From: Anaerolineales bacterium
Lineage (GTDB): Bacteria > Chloroflexota > Anaerolineae > Anaerolineales > UBA11858
Assembly (NCBI GenBank): GCA_024763275.1
Contig: JANTFT010000021.1
Span: 1-37,505 of the forward strand
Length of the DNA: 37,505 nt
Reading direction: 5' to 3'
This document shows positions 30,829-37,505 of this stretch, piece after piece; the stretch's first letter is position 1, and the number at the start of each line of letters is the position of its first letter. The translations under genes and the position numbers were made by a program. The notes beneath the pieces are model-generated. The model had not been told where the DNA came from, made no database searches, and saw only the letters and a list, made by a program, of their open reading frames with translations.

Positions 30829-31923
30829 ATGTACTCTTTTACTCCTACCGAGGAACAGCAGATGCTTTTAGATGCTGTTAAGCGCTATGCTGACGGAGAC
30901 AGCCGTCCAGCAGCCAGGGAAGCGGAGGAAAAAACCCAGCTTCCCCCTGAGCTGATAGAAAAAGGCTGGGAGCTGGGTGTGCTGCAGGCATCCATTCCGG
31001 AAGAATATGGCGGGTTTGGGGATTACTCCGCGCTGACCGGCGTGCTGGCCGCGGAGGGACTGGCCTACGGGGACCTGGCTGTCGCCCTGGGGGTAATGAC
31101 GCCCAACCTTTTTGCCCTGCCCCTCCTTCTGGCTGGGTCAGAAGAGCAGAAGAAGACCTACCTTCCCCCGGTGATCGAAATGGAATGGAAAGCCTACACA
31201 GCGGCCCTGATCGAACCGGCTTTTGATTTTGACCCCCTGGAATTGAAAACCACTGCATCCCGAGCAGGGAATGAAATCACTCTCAGCGGGGAGAAGATCT
31301 ACGTCCCTTATGCGGCGGACGCGGAAATGATCATGGTGTATGCCAACCTGGATGGGAAAACCCAGGGGTTCATCGTTCCTGGCGACGCGGAAGGTTTAAC
31401 TGTTGGAGAGCAGCAGAAAACCCTGGGCATCCACGCTTATCCGCTTTACAGCTTGACACTTGAGGACGTTAAGATAGCGGCAGATCAGCAGCTCAACGGG
31501 CCGGAAGGCCATTCCCTGGAAAAGATCCAGGCTTCCTGGCAGATTGCCCTGGCTTCCCTGGCAGTTGGAGTCGCCCAGGCTGCTTATCAATATGCCATTG
31601 ACTACGCCAAAGATCGGGAGGTCTTCGGAGTAAAAGTCGCCCAGAAACAGGCGATTGCCTTTATGCTGGCAGAGATGGGGACCGACATCGAGGCAACCAG
31701 GCTGTTGGCCTGGGAAGCTGCCTGGATGCTGGACGAAGGCAAAGAGGAAGCCTATAAACACGCTTATCTGGCCTACAGCGGCGCGGTGGACATGGTGATG
31801 ATGGTCACTGACAGGGCGGTTCAAATACTCGGCGGACACGGCTACATCAGGGAACATCCAGTAGAGCTGTGGATGAGGAACGGACGGGGATTTGCCGCCT
31901 TCACCGGATTAGCCATGGTATAG
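30829..31923 (+). CDS. acyl-CoA dehydrogenase-like subunit lacking the usual catalytic glutamate
   Basis: A 364-residue member of the acyl-CoA dehydrogenase superfamily: N-terminal helical domain (about 1-115), beta domain (about 116-215) and C-terminal four-helix bundle (about 216-364). The FAD-binding motif DREVFGVKVAQKQAI is kept (about 261-275), as is ILGGHGYIREHPVE. The beta-domain flavin motif (normally TEPxAGSD) reads IEPAFDFD, and the base usually present as EGT is replaced: the aligned segment is FTG, with Thr359. The following gene has the complementary pattern. The pair therefore probably forms a heteromer like the mycobacterial ChsE/FadE complexes. The start is ATG with GGAGG 5 bases upstream. 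It is probably not active alone. Confidence 0.88.
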   Translation: MYSFTPTEEQQMLLDAVKRYADGDSRPAAREAEEKTQLPPELIEKGWELGVLQASIPEEYGGFGDYSALTGVLAAEGLAYGDLAVALGVMTPNLFALPLLLAGSEEQKKTYLPPVIEMEWKAYTAALIEPAFDFDPLELKTTASRAGNEITLSGEKIYVPYAADAEMIMVYANLDGKTQGFIVPGDAEGLTVGEQQKTLGIHAYPLYSLTLEDVKIAADQQLNGPEGHSLEKIQASWQIALASLAVGVAQAAYQYAIDYAKDREVFGVKVAQKQAIAFMLAEMGTDIEATRLLAWEAAWMLDEGKEEAYKHAYLAYSGAVDMVMMVTDRAVQILGGHGYIREHPVELWMRNGRGFAAFTGLAMV

Positions 31924-31972
31924 GATCAAACTCTATCCTGGAGGGACCCAGGATAACGAAAGGAGAAAGATC

Positions 31973-33226
31973 ATGATTAGTTTTGAGATGCCCAAACCAC
32001 TGGTTCAAACCAGCAATGTGGTTGAGACTGTTGCCAAAAACATGATGCGTCCCGTATCTCGCGAAATGGACGAGAATGAACATGAAATCCCCTGGGGGTA
32101 TATCGAATTCATGCACACAGCCACCAAAGCCCTGGGCTCTTCCTCCATGGCTCCGGACGAGGCTGCCAAGGAGAAAAAAGAAGACCCCGAAAAGAAGAAA
32201 CGCCCTCCTATTAACTATCAGCGCCTGATGGTGATGGTCGAGACACTCTCCTGGGGAGACGCCGGGATCTATCTCTGCACCCCGGGAGGTATGCTGGGAG
32301 CAGCGGCAGTCAGCGCTGCCGGAACCCCCGAACAGAAAAAGCGCTTCCTGAGCAGGTTCAAAGGAGAGAAGCCAGTATTCGACGCTATGGCTATGACCGA
32401 ACCCCAGGCCGGTTCAGATACCTCAGCTATCCGCACCACTGCGGTGCTGGATGAAAAGACCAATGAATGGGTCCTGAACGGGGAAAAGATCTTTGTCACC
32501 GCCGGCCATAAAGCCCTTGTGGATTCCAAAGGGTTCATTGTGGTCTGGGCCAGCCTGGACCTGGAAGCTGGACGGGCCGGGATCCGCTCCTTCATTATTG
32601 AGGCGGGCACGCCGGGTTGCAAGGTCACCAAGCTGGAGGAGAAGATGGGAATCAGGGCCAGCGATACTGCTTCGATCGTCCTGCAGGACTGCCGCATTCC
32701 CTATGAGAACATCCTGGGTTCGCCCAAAATCGAAAAAAGCACCAAAGGCTACAAGGGAGCCATGCAGACCTTTGACGCTACCCGCCCGATCGTGGCCGCT
32801 TCCGCCCTGGGAGTCGCCAGGGCTGCTCTGGAATTCGTCCAGGAGAAGCTGGCGGAAAATGGCGTGGAAGTGCGCTACGGCATTCCGCGTCAGAAGATGA
32901 CCCACATCGAACATGAGCTCATTGAAATGGAAACCCAGCTCAGGCAGGCCTGGCTGCTGACCGTGAAAGCGCTCTGGATGGCTGACAACAAGAAATCCAA
33001 CGCCCTGGTCGCTTCCATGAGTAAAGTCAAAGCCGGAAAAGTGGCTACGGTGATCACCCAGAAGGCGGTGGAATTGATGGGGCCTTTGGGCTACAGCCGG
33101 GATTATCTGCTCGAAAAGTGGTTCCGGGACGCCAAGATCAACGATATCTTTGAGGGTACCGGACAGATCAACTTACTGGTCGTAGCCCGCAACATCTTGG
33201 GCTACCGCGGCAGCCAGCTGCGCTGA
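31973..33226 (+). CDS. acyl-CoA dehydrogenase, catalytic subunit
   Basis: Oxidises acyl-CoA to trans-2-enoyl-CoA with FAD, 417 residues. The beta-domain flavin/substrate motif AMTEPQAGSDTSAIRT is complete (about 141-156). The catalytic-base motif DIFEGTGQ is present, with Glu394. The bundle segment that normally binds FAD phosphate (R-x-x-F-G) is replaced by VRYGIPRQKMTHIEH, whereas the upstream partner has it. A Lys/Glu-rich insertion (about 60-80) interrupts the N-terminal domain. The protein fits the active half of a heteromeric dehydrogenase. AAGGAG precedes the ATG, 49 bases after the partner gene. Substrate chain length cannot be told. Confidence 0.92.
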   Translation: MISFEMPKPLVQTSNVVETVAKNMMRPVSREMDENEHEIPWGYIEFMHTATKALGSSSMAPDEAAKEKKEDPEKKKRPPINYQRLMVMVETLSWGDAGIYLCTPGGMLGAAAVSAAGTPEQKKRFLSRFKGEKPVFDAMAMTEPQAGSDTSAIRTTAVLDEKTNEWVLNGEKIFVTAGHKALVDSKGFIVVWASLDLEAGRAGIRSFIIEAGTPGCKVTKLEEKMGIRASDTASIVLQDCRIPYENILGSPKIEKSTKGYKGAMQTFDATRPIVAASALGVARAALEFVQEKLAENGVEVRYGIPRQKMTHIEHELIEMETQLRQAWLLTVKALWMADNKKSNALVASMSKVKAGKVATVITQKAVELMGPLGYSRDYLLEKWFRDAKINDIFEGTGQINLLVVARNILGYRGSQLR

Positions 33227-33259
33227 GGCAGCCGCTGATCCTGAACAAGGAGAGTAAGC

Positions 33260-35686
33260 ATGGACTATCAAATTAACAAAGCTGTGGTAATTGGATCGGG
33301 CACTATGGGGGCAGCCATAGCCGCTCACCTGGTCAACGCTGGCCTGCAGGTTACCCTGCTCGATATCATTCCCAGGGAACTGACAGAAAAAGAAAAGGAG
33401 GCCGGGCTGACGTTGGATGCCCCCGAAGTCAGGAACCGGATCGTCCGCCAGGGATTTCAGGCAGCCCTCAATTCACGGCCGGCCAGCTTCTATTCCAAAA
33501 GCCTGGGAGACCAGATCAAGCTCGGCAACCTGGAAGATGACTTCGAGCTTATCAAAGAGGCTGATTGGGTAATTGAGGTCATCATCGAAAACCTGAAGAT
33601 CAAACAGGGGCTGATGGAAAGGATCGATCAGGTGCGGGCTGAAGACACCATCATCAGCACCAATACCTCGGGAATCCCGATCAACGCGATTGCGGAAGGG
33701 CGCTCTCAGGGATTCCGGGAGCATTTTCTGGGCACGCATTTCTTCAATCCCCCCCGCTATTTAAAGCTTCTCGAAGTCATCCCCACAGAAAAAACCCTCC
33801 CAGATGTCGTGCGGGACATCAGCCATTTTGCTGAGTACCGGCTCGGTAAGGGAGTGGTGCTCTGCAAGGATACGCCCAACTTCATTGCCAACCGGATAGG
33901 CTTCGGCAGCGGAGCGTTCGCCCTGGACTACATTCTTCGCAACAAATATTCGGTCAAGGAAGTCGACAGCATTACCGGACCCCTGATTGGCAGGCCCAAG
34001 ACAGCCACTTTCCGGCTGCTGGACCTGGTGGGCATCGACGTCTGGGATCATGTAGGCAGCAACCTGACCCAGGCCTTACCCGAAGATGATCCGGCTATGC
34101 CCTATCTGACCTCTGACATTGCCACTCAGCTAATCAAAGACATGGTGAAGAACGGGCAGCTGGGAAATAAGACCAAACAGGGCTTTTATAAACAGGTCAA
34201 AGTGGAAGGGAAGAAGGAATTCTGGCCCCTTAACCTTGAAACCCGGGAATATGAAGCCCCTGAATCGATCCGCTATGACTCCGTTAAGAAAGCTAAGGAC
34301 ATCGAAGATCTGGGGGGACGCCTGACCAGGCTGCTGGAGGGTGATGATCGGGCAGCCAGCCTGATCAAAGCTCTCCTGCTGCAGGGGCTCTCGTATGCCT
34401 CGCACTGCATCCCGGAAATCGCCGACACACCCAAACCCATTGACGACGCCATGCGCTGGGGATTCGGCCACGAGGTCGGACCCTTTGAGATCTGGGACAT
34501 GCTGGGAATTGAAAAAGCAGCAGAAATGATGAAAGCGGAAGGATTTGCCCCGGCTGCCTGGGTAGATAAAATGATCGAAGATGGCCAGAAAGCTTTTTAC
34601 GAAACGGCTGGGAAACAAAAGACCGCTGTATACGAACCCGCCGCTGGTAAATACATCCCCATCCCACCCAACCCGCAAATTCTGATCTTGAACGAAATCA
34701 AGAGCGACCCGGGCAAGGTGCTGGGCCGTAATACCAGCGGATCGCTGATAGATCTGGGAGATGGCGTCGCCTGTGTGGAATTCCAGACCAAGCTGAACGT
34801 CATTGATGAGGACACCATCAACCTGATGGATATGGCTCTCGATCGTGCTCTGGAAGACAATCTCAACGGGATTGTGATCGGCTGCAATGCCGAGAATTTC
34901 AGCGCCGGTGCCAACCTGTTCGGGGTTGTGATGGCTGCCCAGAACCAGATGTGGGAGCAGCTTGACCTGCTGGTCCAGAAGCTGCAAAAAGTGAATATGC
35001 GCATGCGCTATTTCCCCAAACCAGTCATAGTGGCGCCGGCAGGCCTGGCGCTGGGAGGCGGCGCGGAGATCACCATGCACGGAACCGGGGTGGTAGCAGC
35101 CGCGGAGCTGTATATCGGCCTAGTGGAGGTGGGAGCCGGCGTGATCCCTGCCGGTGGGGGAACCAAGGAAATGGTCCGCAGGATCATCAACCCGCCCCTT
35201 CGCACCAGAGACGCAGTTGCCTTTCCATACTTTCAGCGTCTCTTTGAACAGATTGGCCAGGCAAAAGTAGCCACCAGCGCAGTGGAAGCGCGTGAGCTGG
35301 GCATTATTAGTCCCTGTGACAGGATCGTGATCAACCGAGACCATCTGCTGGCGGAAGCGAAAAGAGAGGTCCTGCATCAGGCTCAGGCAGGATATCGACC
35401 TCCCCCTGCTGAGAAGGTCTATGCGGCCGGTCGGGACGTGCTGTCAGGTTTGAAGGCCGGTCTGTACAACTTCAAAGAAAGCGGTTTTATCACTGAATAT
35501 GAAGCGGTTATCGGCAGCAAACTGATCCAGGTTATGACCGGAGGGAATATATCCCAACCTGAGTGGGTGGAGGAACAGTATTTCCTGGACCTGGAAAGAG
35601 AGGCTTTTATGAGTCTGTGTGGTGAAAAGAAAACCCAGGAAAGGATGTGGAACCTGCTCCAAACAGGCAAAGTGCTGCGGAACTGA
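33260..35686 (+). CDS. bifunctional 3-hydroxyacyl-CoA dehydrogenase / enoyl-CoA hydratase
   Basis: Catalyses hydration of enoyl-CoA and oxidation of 3-hydroxyacyl-CoA in beta-oxidation. The 808 residues are arranged dehydrogenase first, hydratase last, as in Bacillus FadN and opposite to E. coli FadB. The NAD-binding loop GSGTMGAAIAAHL is at about 12-24. The active site HFFNPPRYLKLLEVIP contains His160 and Glu172. A helical second dehydrogenase domain spans about 190-420. The crotonase domain (about 490-730) has the oxyanion loop FSAGANL, and both hydratase glutamates are present: Glu603 in GGGAE and Glu623 in GLVEV. AAGGAG precedes the ATG, 33 bases after the dehydrogenase gene. Length is close to FadN (about 790). 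Confidence 0.95.
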   Translation: MDYQINKAVVIGSGTMGAAIAAHLVNAGLQVTLLDIIPRELTEKEKEAGLTLDAPEVRNRIVRQGFQAALNSRPASFYSKSLGDQIKLGNLEDDFELIKEADWVIEVIIENLKIKQGLMERIDQVRAEDTIISTNTSGIPINAIAEGRSQGFREHFLGTHFFNPPRYLKLLEVIPTEKTLPDVVRDISHFAEYRLGKGVVLCKDTPNFIANRIGFGSGAFALDYILRNKYSVKEVDSITGPLIGRPKTATFRLLDLVGIDVWDHVGSNLTQALPEDDPAMPYLTSDIATQLIKDMVKNGQLGNKTKQGFYKQVKVEGKKEFWPLNLETREYEAPESIRYDSVKKAKDIEDLGGRLTRLLEGDDRAASLIKALLLQGLSYASHCIPEIADTPKPIDDAMRWGFGHEVGPFEIWDMLGIEKAAEMMKAEGFAPAAWVDKMIEDGQKAFYETAGKQKTAVYEPAAGKYIPIPPNPQILILNEIKSDPGKVLGRNTSGSLIDLGDGVACVEFQTKLNVIDEDTINLMDMALDRALEDNLNGIVIGCNAENFSAGANLFGVVMAAQNQMWEQLDLLVQKLQKVNMRMRYFPKPVIVAPAGLALGGGAEITMHGTGVVAAAELYIGLVEVGAGVIPAGGGTKEMVRRIINPPLRTRDAVAFPYFQRLFEQIGQAKVATSAVEARELGIISPCDRIVINRDHLLAEAKREVLHQAQAGYRPPPAEKVYAAGRDVLSGLKAGLYNFKESGFITEYEAVIGSKLIQVMTGGNISQPEWVEEQYFLDLEREAFMSLCGEKKTQERMWNLLQTGKVLRN

Positions 35687-35752
35687 GATGGGTTCCCGGA
35701 CAAATACCCGGGTACAACCCGACGTTCCGAACAGAAGGGCAAGGAGATATCC

Positions 35753-36940
35753 ATGATAGAAATCAGAGATCCGAAATTCGATCCAGTCATCGTAGCTGCC
35801 GCCAGAACCGCAGTTGGCAAAGCCAAGCGGGGCACGCTAAAAGACACCCGTCCGGAAACCCTGGCAGCGGAGGTGATCAAGGATCTTCTTAAACGGGCTG
35901 GAGGTCTGGATCCTCATGAGCTCAACGATCTGATCATCGGCTGCGCCTTTCCGGAAGGCGAGCAGGGAATGAACATCGCCCGGCTGATCGGGTTCCGGGC
36001 TGGACTGCCTGTAGAAGTGCCCGCTGAAACCGTCAACCGCTTCTGCTCTTCCGGTGTGCAGAGCATCGCTCATGCTGCCCAGGCCATCTCAGCCGGCTAC
36101 ATTGAGGCTGCCATCGCCGGCGGTGTCGAGGTGATGAGCATGGTTCCCATGACCGGATACAAGTTCAGCCCCGATGCCACATTGGCGGACGAATATCCCG
36201 AAGCCTATACGAATATGGGCATCACTGCAGAAAATGTGGCCGACAAGTACCAGATCACCCGTGAGGACCAGGACAAGTTCGCCCTGCAGAGCAACCTCAA
36301 AGCTCACCAGGCAGTAGAAAGCGGTCTGTTTGACTCCCAGATAGTCCCCCTCCTGCTGGAAATCGTCACTCCCCACGAAACCCGCCAGATCGAGTTCAAA
36401 CGCGACGAGGGCCCCCGGGGGGATACCAGCCTGGAAGCCCTGGCGAATCTGCGGCCGGCTTTCAAACAGAACGGCACAGTAACAGCAGGGAATTCCTCCC
36501 AGATGTCTGACGGCGCAGCGGGTGTGGTGATCATGTCCAAAGCCAAAGCCGACGCCCTGGGTTTAAAACCGCTGGCCCGCTTTGTTTCCTTCGCAGTTGG
36601 CGGCGTTCCCCCGGAGATCATGGGCATGGGCCCGGTCAGCGCGGTACCTAAAGTGCTGGACAGGACCGGACTTACCCTCGCTGACATCGAGCTGATCGAG
36701 CTGAATGAGGCCTTCGCCTCCCAGTCGGTGGCTGTCATCCGTGAATTGAAGCTGAATGAGGAGATTGTCAACGTCAACGGTGGGGCCATAGCTCTCGGCC
36801 ATCCCTTAGGGTGCACCGGGGCGAAATTGTCTGTGCAGATGATCTACGAACTGAAAAGAAGAGATCTGGAGCTGGGCCTGGTCACCATGTGCATCGGCGG
36901 TGGCATGGGAGCAGCAGCGATCTTTCAGAATTTGAACTGA
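35753..36940 (+). CDS. acetyl-CoA C-acyltransferase (thiolase)
   Basis: Cleaves 3-ketoacyl-CoA with CoA, the last step of beta-oxidation. The 395 residues have all thiolase active-site elements: nucleophile Cys98 in NRFCSSG, NEAFASQ, His350 in GHPLGCTGAK and Cys380 in MCIGGGMGAA. It resembles FadA/FadI-type degradative thiolases and has the usual length. AAGGAG precedes the ATG. The 66-base gap after the fused dehydrogenase contains no promoter or terminator that I can see. Degradative direction is inferred from the neighbouring genes. Confidence 0.96.
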   Translation: MIEIRDPKFDPVIVAAARTAVGKAKRGTLKDTRPETLAAEVIKDLLKRAGGLDPHELNDLIIGCAFPEGEQGMNIARLIGFRAGLPVEVPAETVNRFCSSGVQSIAHAAQAISAGYIEAAIAGGVEVMSMVPMTGYKFSPDATLADEYPEAYTNMGITAENVADKYQITREDQDKFALQSNLKAHQAVESGLFDSQIVPLLLEIVTPHETRQIEFKRDEGPRGDTSLEALANLRPAFKQNGTVTAGNSSQMSDGAAGVVIMSKAKADALGLKPLARFVSFAVGGVPPEIMGMGPVSAVPKVLDRTGLTLADIELIELNEAFASQSVAVIRELKLNEEIVNVNGGAIALGHPLGCTGAKLSVQMIYELKRRDLELGLVTMCIGGGMGAAAIFQNLN

Positions 36941-36965
36941 GATTCTTCATTTCCAAGGAGAAAAT

Positions 36966-37298
36966 ATGGCTGAATACACTGTGAAAGAACTTATCTTCAA
37001 CCACGAAAAGGCTTTTATGCCTGAAAAAGCAGCCGGGCTGGACGCGGTGATCCAGTACCACCTGACCGGTGAGGAAGGCGGGGACTACATCATCACCATC
37101 AAAGATGATAAATGCAGCGTCGCTGAAGGGGTCGCGGAAGACCCGGTGATGACCCTCACCTCAGATGGAGCATATTTCCGGGACGTGCTGCTTGGAAAGG
37201 CTGACGGCATGAAAGGCTTCATGGACGGCAAATTGCAGCTGGCAGGCGATCTCAACCTAGCCATGAAGCTGACCAGTTTCTTCAAAATGGGTGGATAG
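36966..37298 (+). CDS. SCP2 sterol-carrier-domain protein
   Basis: A 110-residue stand-alone SCP2 domain, a small alpha/beta fold with a hydrophobic cavity that binds fatty acyl-CoA or other lipids. Typical features are DAVIQYHLTGEEGGDYIITI (about 25-44), the strand DPVMTLTSD (about 59-67) and a C-terminal GKADGMKGFMDGKLQLAGDL (about 77-96) leading to a hydrophobic helix. AAGGAG lies before the ATG, 25 bases after the thiolase stop. In this operon it may present acyl-CoA to the beta-oxidation enzymes. Precise ligand unknown. It is the last gene before the terminator. Confidence 0.93.
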   Translation: MAEYTVKELIFNHEKAFMPEKAAGLDAVIQYHLTGEEGGDYIITIKDDKCSVAEGVAEDPVMTLTSDGAYFRDVLLGKADGMKGFMDGKLQLAGDLNLAMKLTSFFKMGG

Positions 37299-37397
37299 AT
37301 CTCCAGCAGGCAGAATGGATTGAGAGATGACCAGCCTGGACCGCTGTTCCTGCCTGCCTGGCTAGGATCGGCTCTCCAGTCACCTTAAAACAAACAA

Positions 37398-37427
37398 GGG
37401 GCTGTCTAAAAAGTCAGCCCCTTTTTT
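37398..37427 (+). terminator. strong intrinsic terminator of the beta-oxidation operon
   Basis: GGGGCTG (37398-37404) pairs with CAGCCCC (37415-37421), with two further pairs inside, followed by six T. It lies 100 bases after the SCP2 stop. Nothing coding was found between. Confidence 0.88.
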
Positions 37428-37467
37428 AGCTTAATGGATGAAATTTGAGGAAAAAGGATGGCTTTTC

Positions 37468-37503
37468 AAAAAAAACAAAAAGTGGCCGCTAAGCAGCAGC
37501 CAC
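37468..37503 (-). terminator. minus-strand terminator for a gene beyond the right edge
   Basis: GTGGC (37482-37486) and GCCAC (37499-37503), plus an inner GCT/AGC, form a hairpin. An A-rich run (37468-37481) precedes it on the plus strand, which reads as a T-run after the hairpin on the minus strand. It predicts a convergent minus-strand gene just outside the window. Confidence 0.7.
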
Positions 37504-37505
37504 CT

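Noticed and set aside
37390-37430. Sequence GGGGCTGTCTAAAAAGT resembling an insertion-sequence terminal repeat
   Set aside because: No transposase, second repeat end or target duplication is visible. The stem with a T-run after an operon is sufficiently explained as an intrinsic terminator.

Overview
The window reads as chromosomal DNA from an uncultured or little-studied bacterium, most probably Chloroflexota (Anaerolineae-like). I infer this from a Thr/Ser/Glu-rich lipoprotein typical of that group, a split acyl-CoA carboxylase, a YghO-like acetyltransferase next to a GPH sugar symporter, and paired acyl-CoA dehydrogenases. There is no 16S or other definitive marker, so the assignment is tentative. 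Genes are dense, mostly on the plus strand, with Shine-Dalgarno (SD) sequences before most starts. No CRISPR array, transposase or rRNA was seen, and no gene-free stretch reaches 300 bases.

Region 1 (1-2056) holds the N-terminal part of a minus-strand lipoprotein and a divergent mutY.

Region 2 (about 2221-19092) is the centrepiece: an apparently single plus-strand operon of ten genes. It encodes an acyl-CoA carboxylase (carboxyltransferase, biotin carboxylase, biotin carrier), the biotin transporter BioY, and a complete but rearranged Pfa-type (polyunsaturated-fatty-acid-synthase-like) iterative synthase with its own trans enoyl reductase and phosphopantetheinyl transferase. The domain order is KS-AT | coiled coil-ACP-ACP-KR structural half | KR catalytic half-PKS-type DH | degenerate KS-AT (PfaB-like)-DH-DH (PfaC-like tail) | ER (PfaD) | PPTase. 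Compared with canonical pfaABCDE, PfaA is broken into three genes with one break inside the ketoreductase, PfaB is fused to the dehydratase tail of PfaC, the KS-CLF pair of PfaC is absent, and only two ACPs are present. The operon could supply biotin, malonyl-CoA, the synthase and carrier-protein activation together. Its product cannot be read from sequence.

Region 3 (19121-22500, minus) holds two oligopeptide/nickel-type ABC permeases. The DppC-like one carries a seventh membrane helix and a roughly 450-residue extracytoplasmic domain resembling an M28 peptidase with altered metal ligands.

Region 4 (22635-26868, plus) has a strong promoter and a possible attenuator leader, then a YedK/HMCES DNA-protein crosslinker, a MOFRL glycerate kinase and a D-2-hydroxyacid (probably glyoxylate/hydroxypyruvate) reductase in overlapping arrangement. 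A divergent sulfotransferase-like gene follows, ending at a bidirectional terminator.

Region 5 (26872-29979, minus) holds tRNA-Pro(GGG), a GNAT-fold protein, a GPH-family symporter and a small membrane protein.

Region 6 (30056-37427, plus) is a fatty-acid beta-oxidation locus: a TetR regulator with a promoter-overlapping palindrome, two complementary acyl-CoA dehydrogenases, a fused 3-hydroxyacyl-CoA dehydrogenase/enoyl-CoA hydratase, a thiolase and an SCP2 lipid carrier, closed by a strong terminator. The window therefore places a dedicated lipid-synthesis operon within about 11 kb of a lipid-degradation operon.
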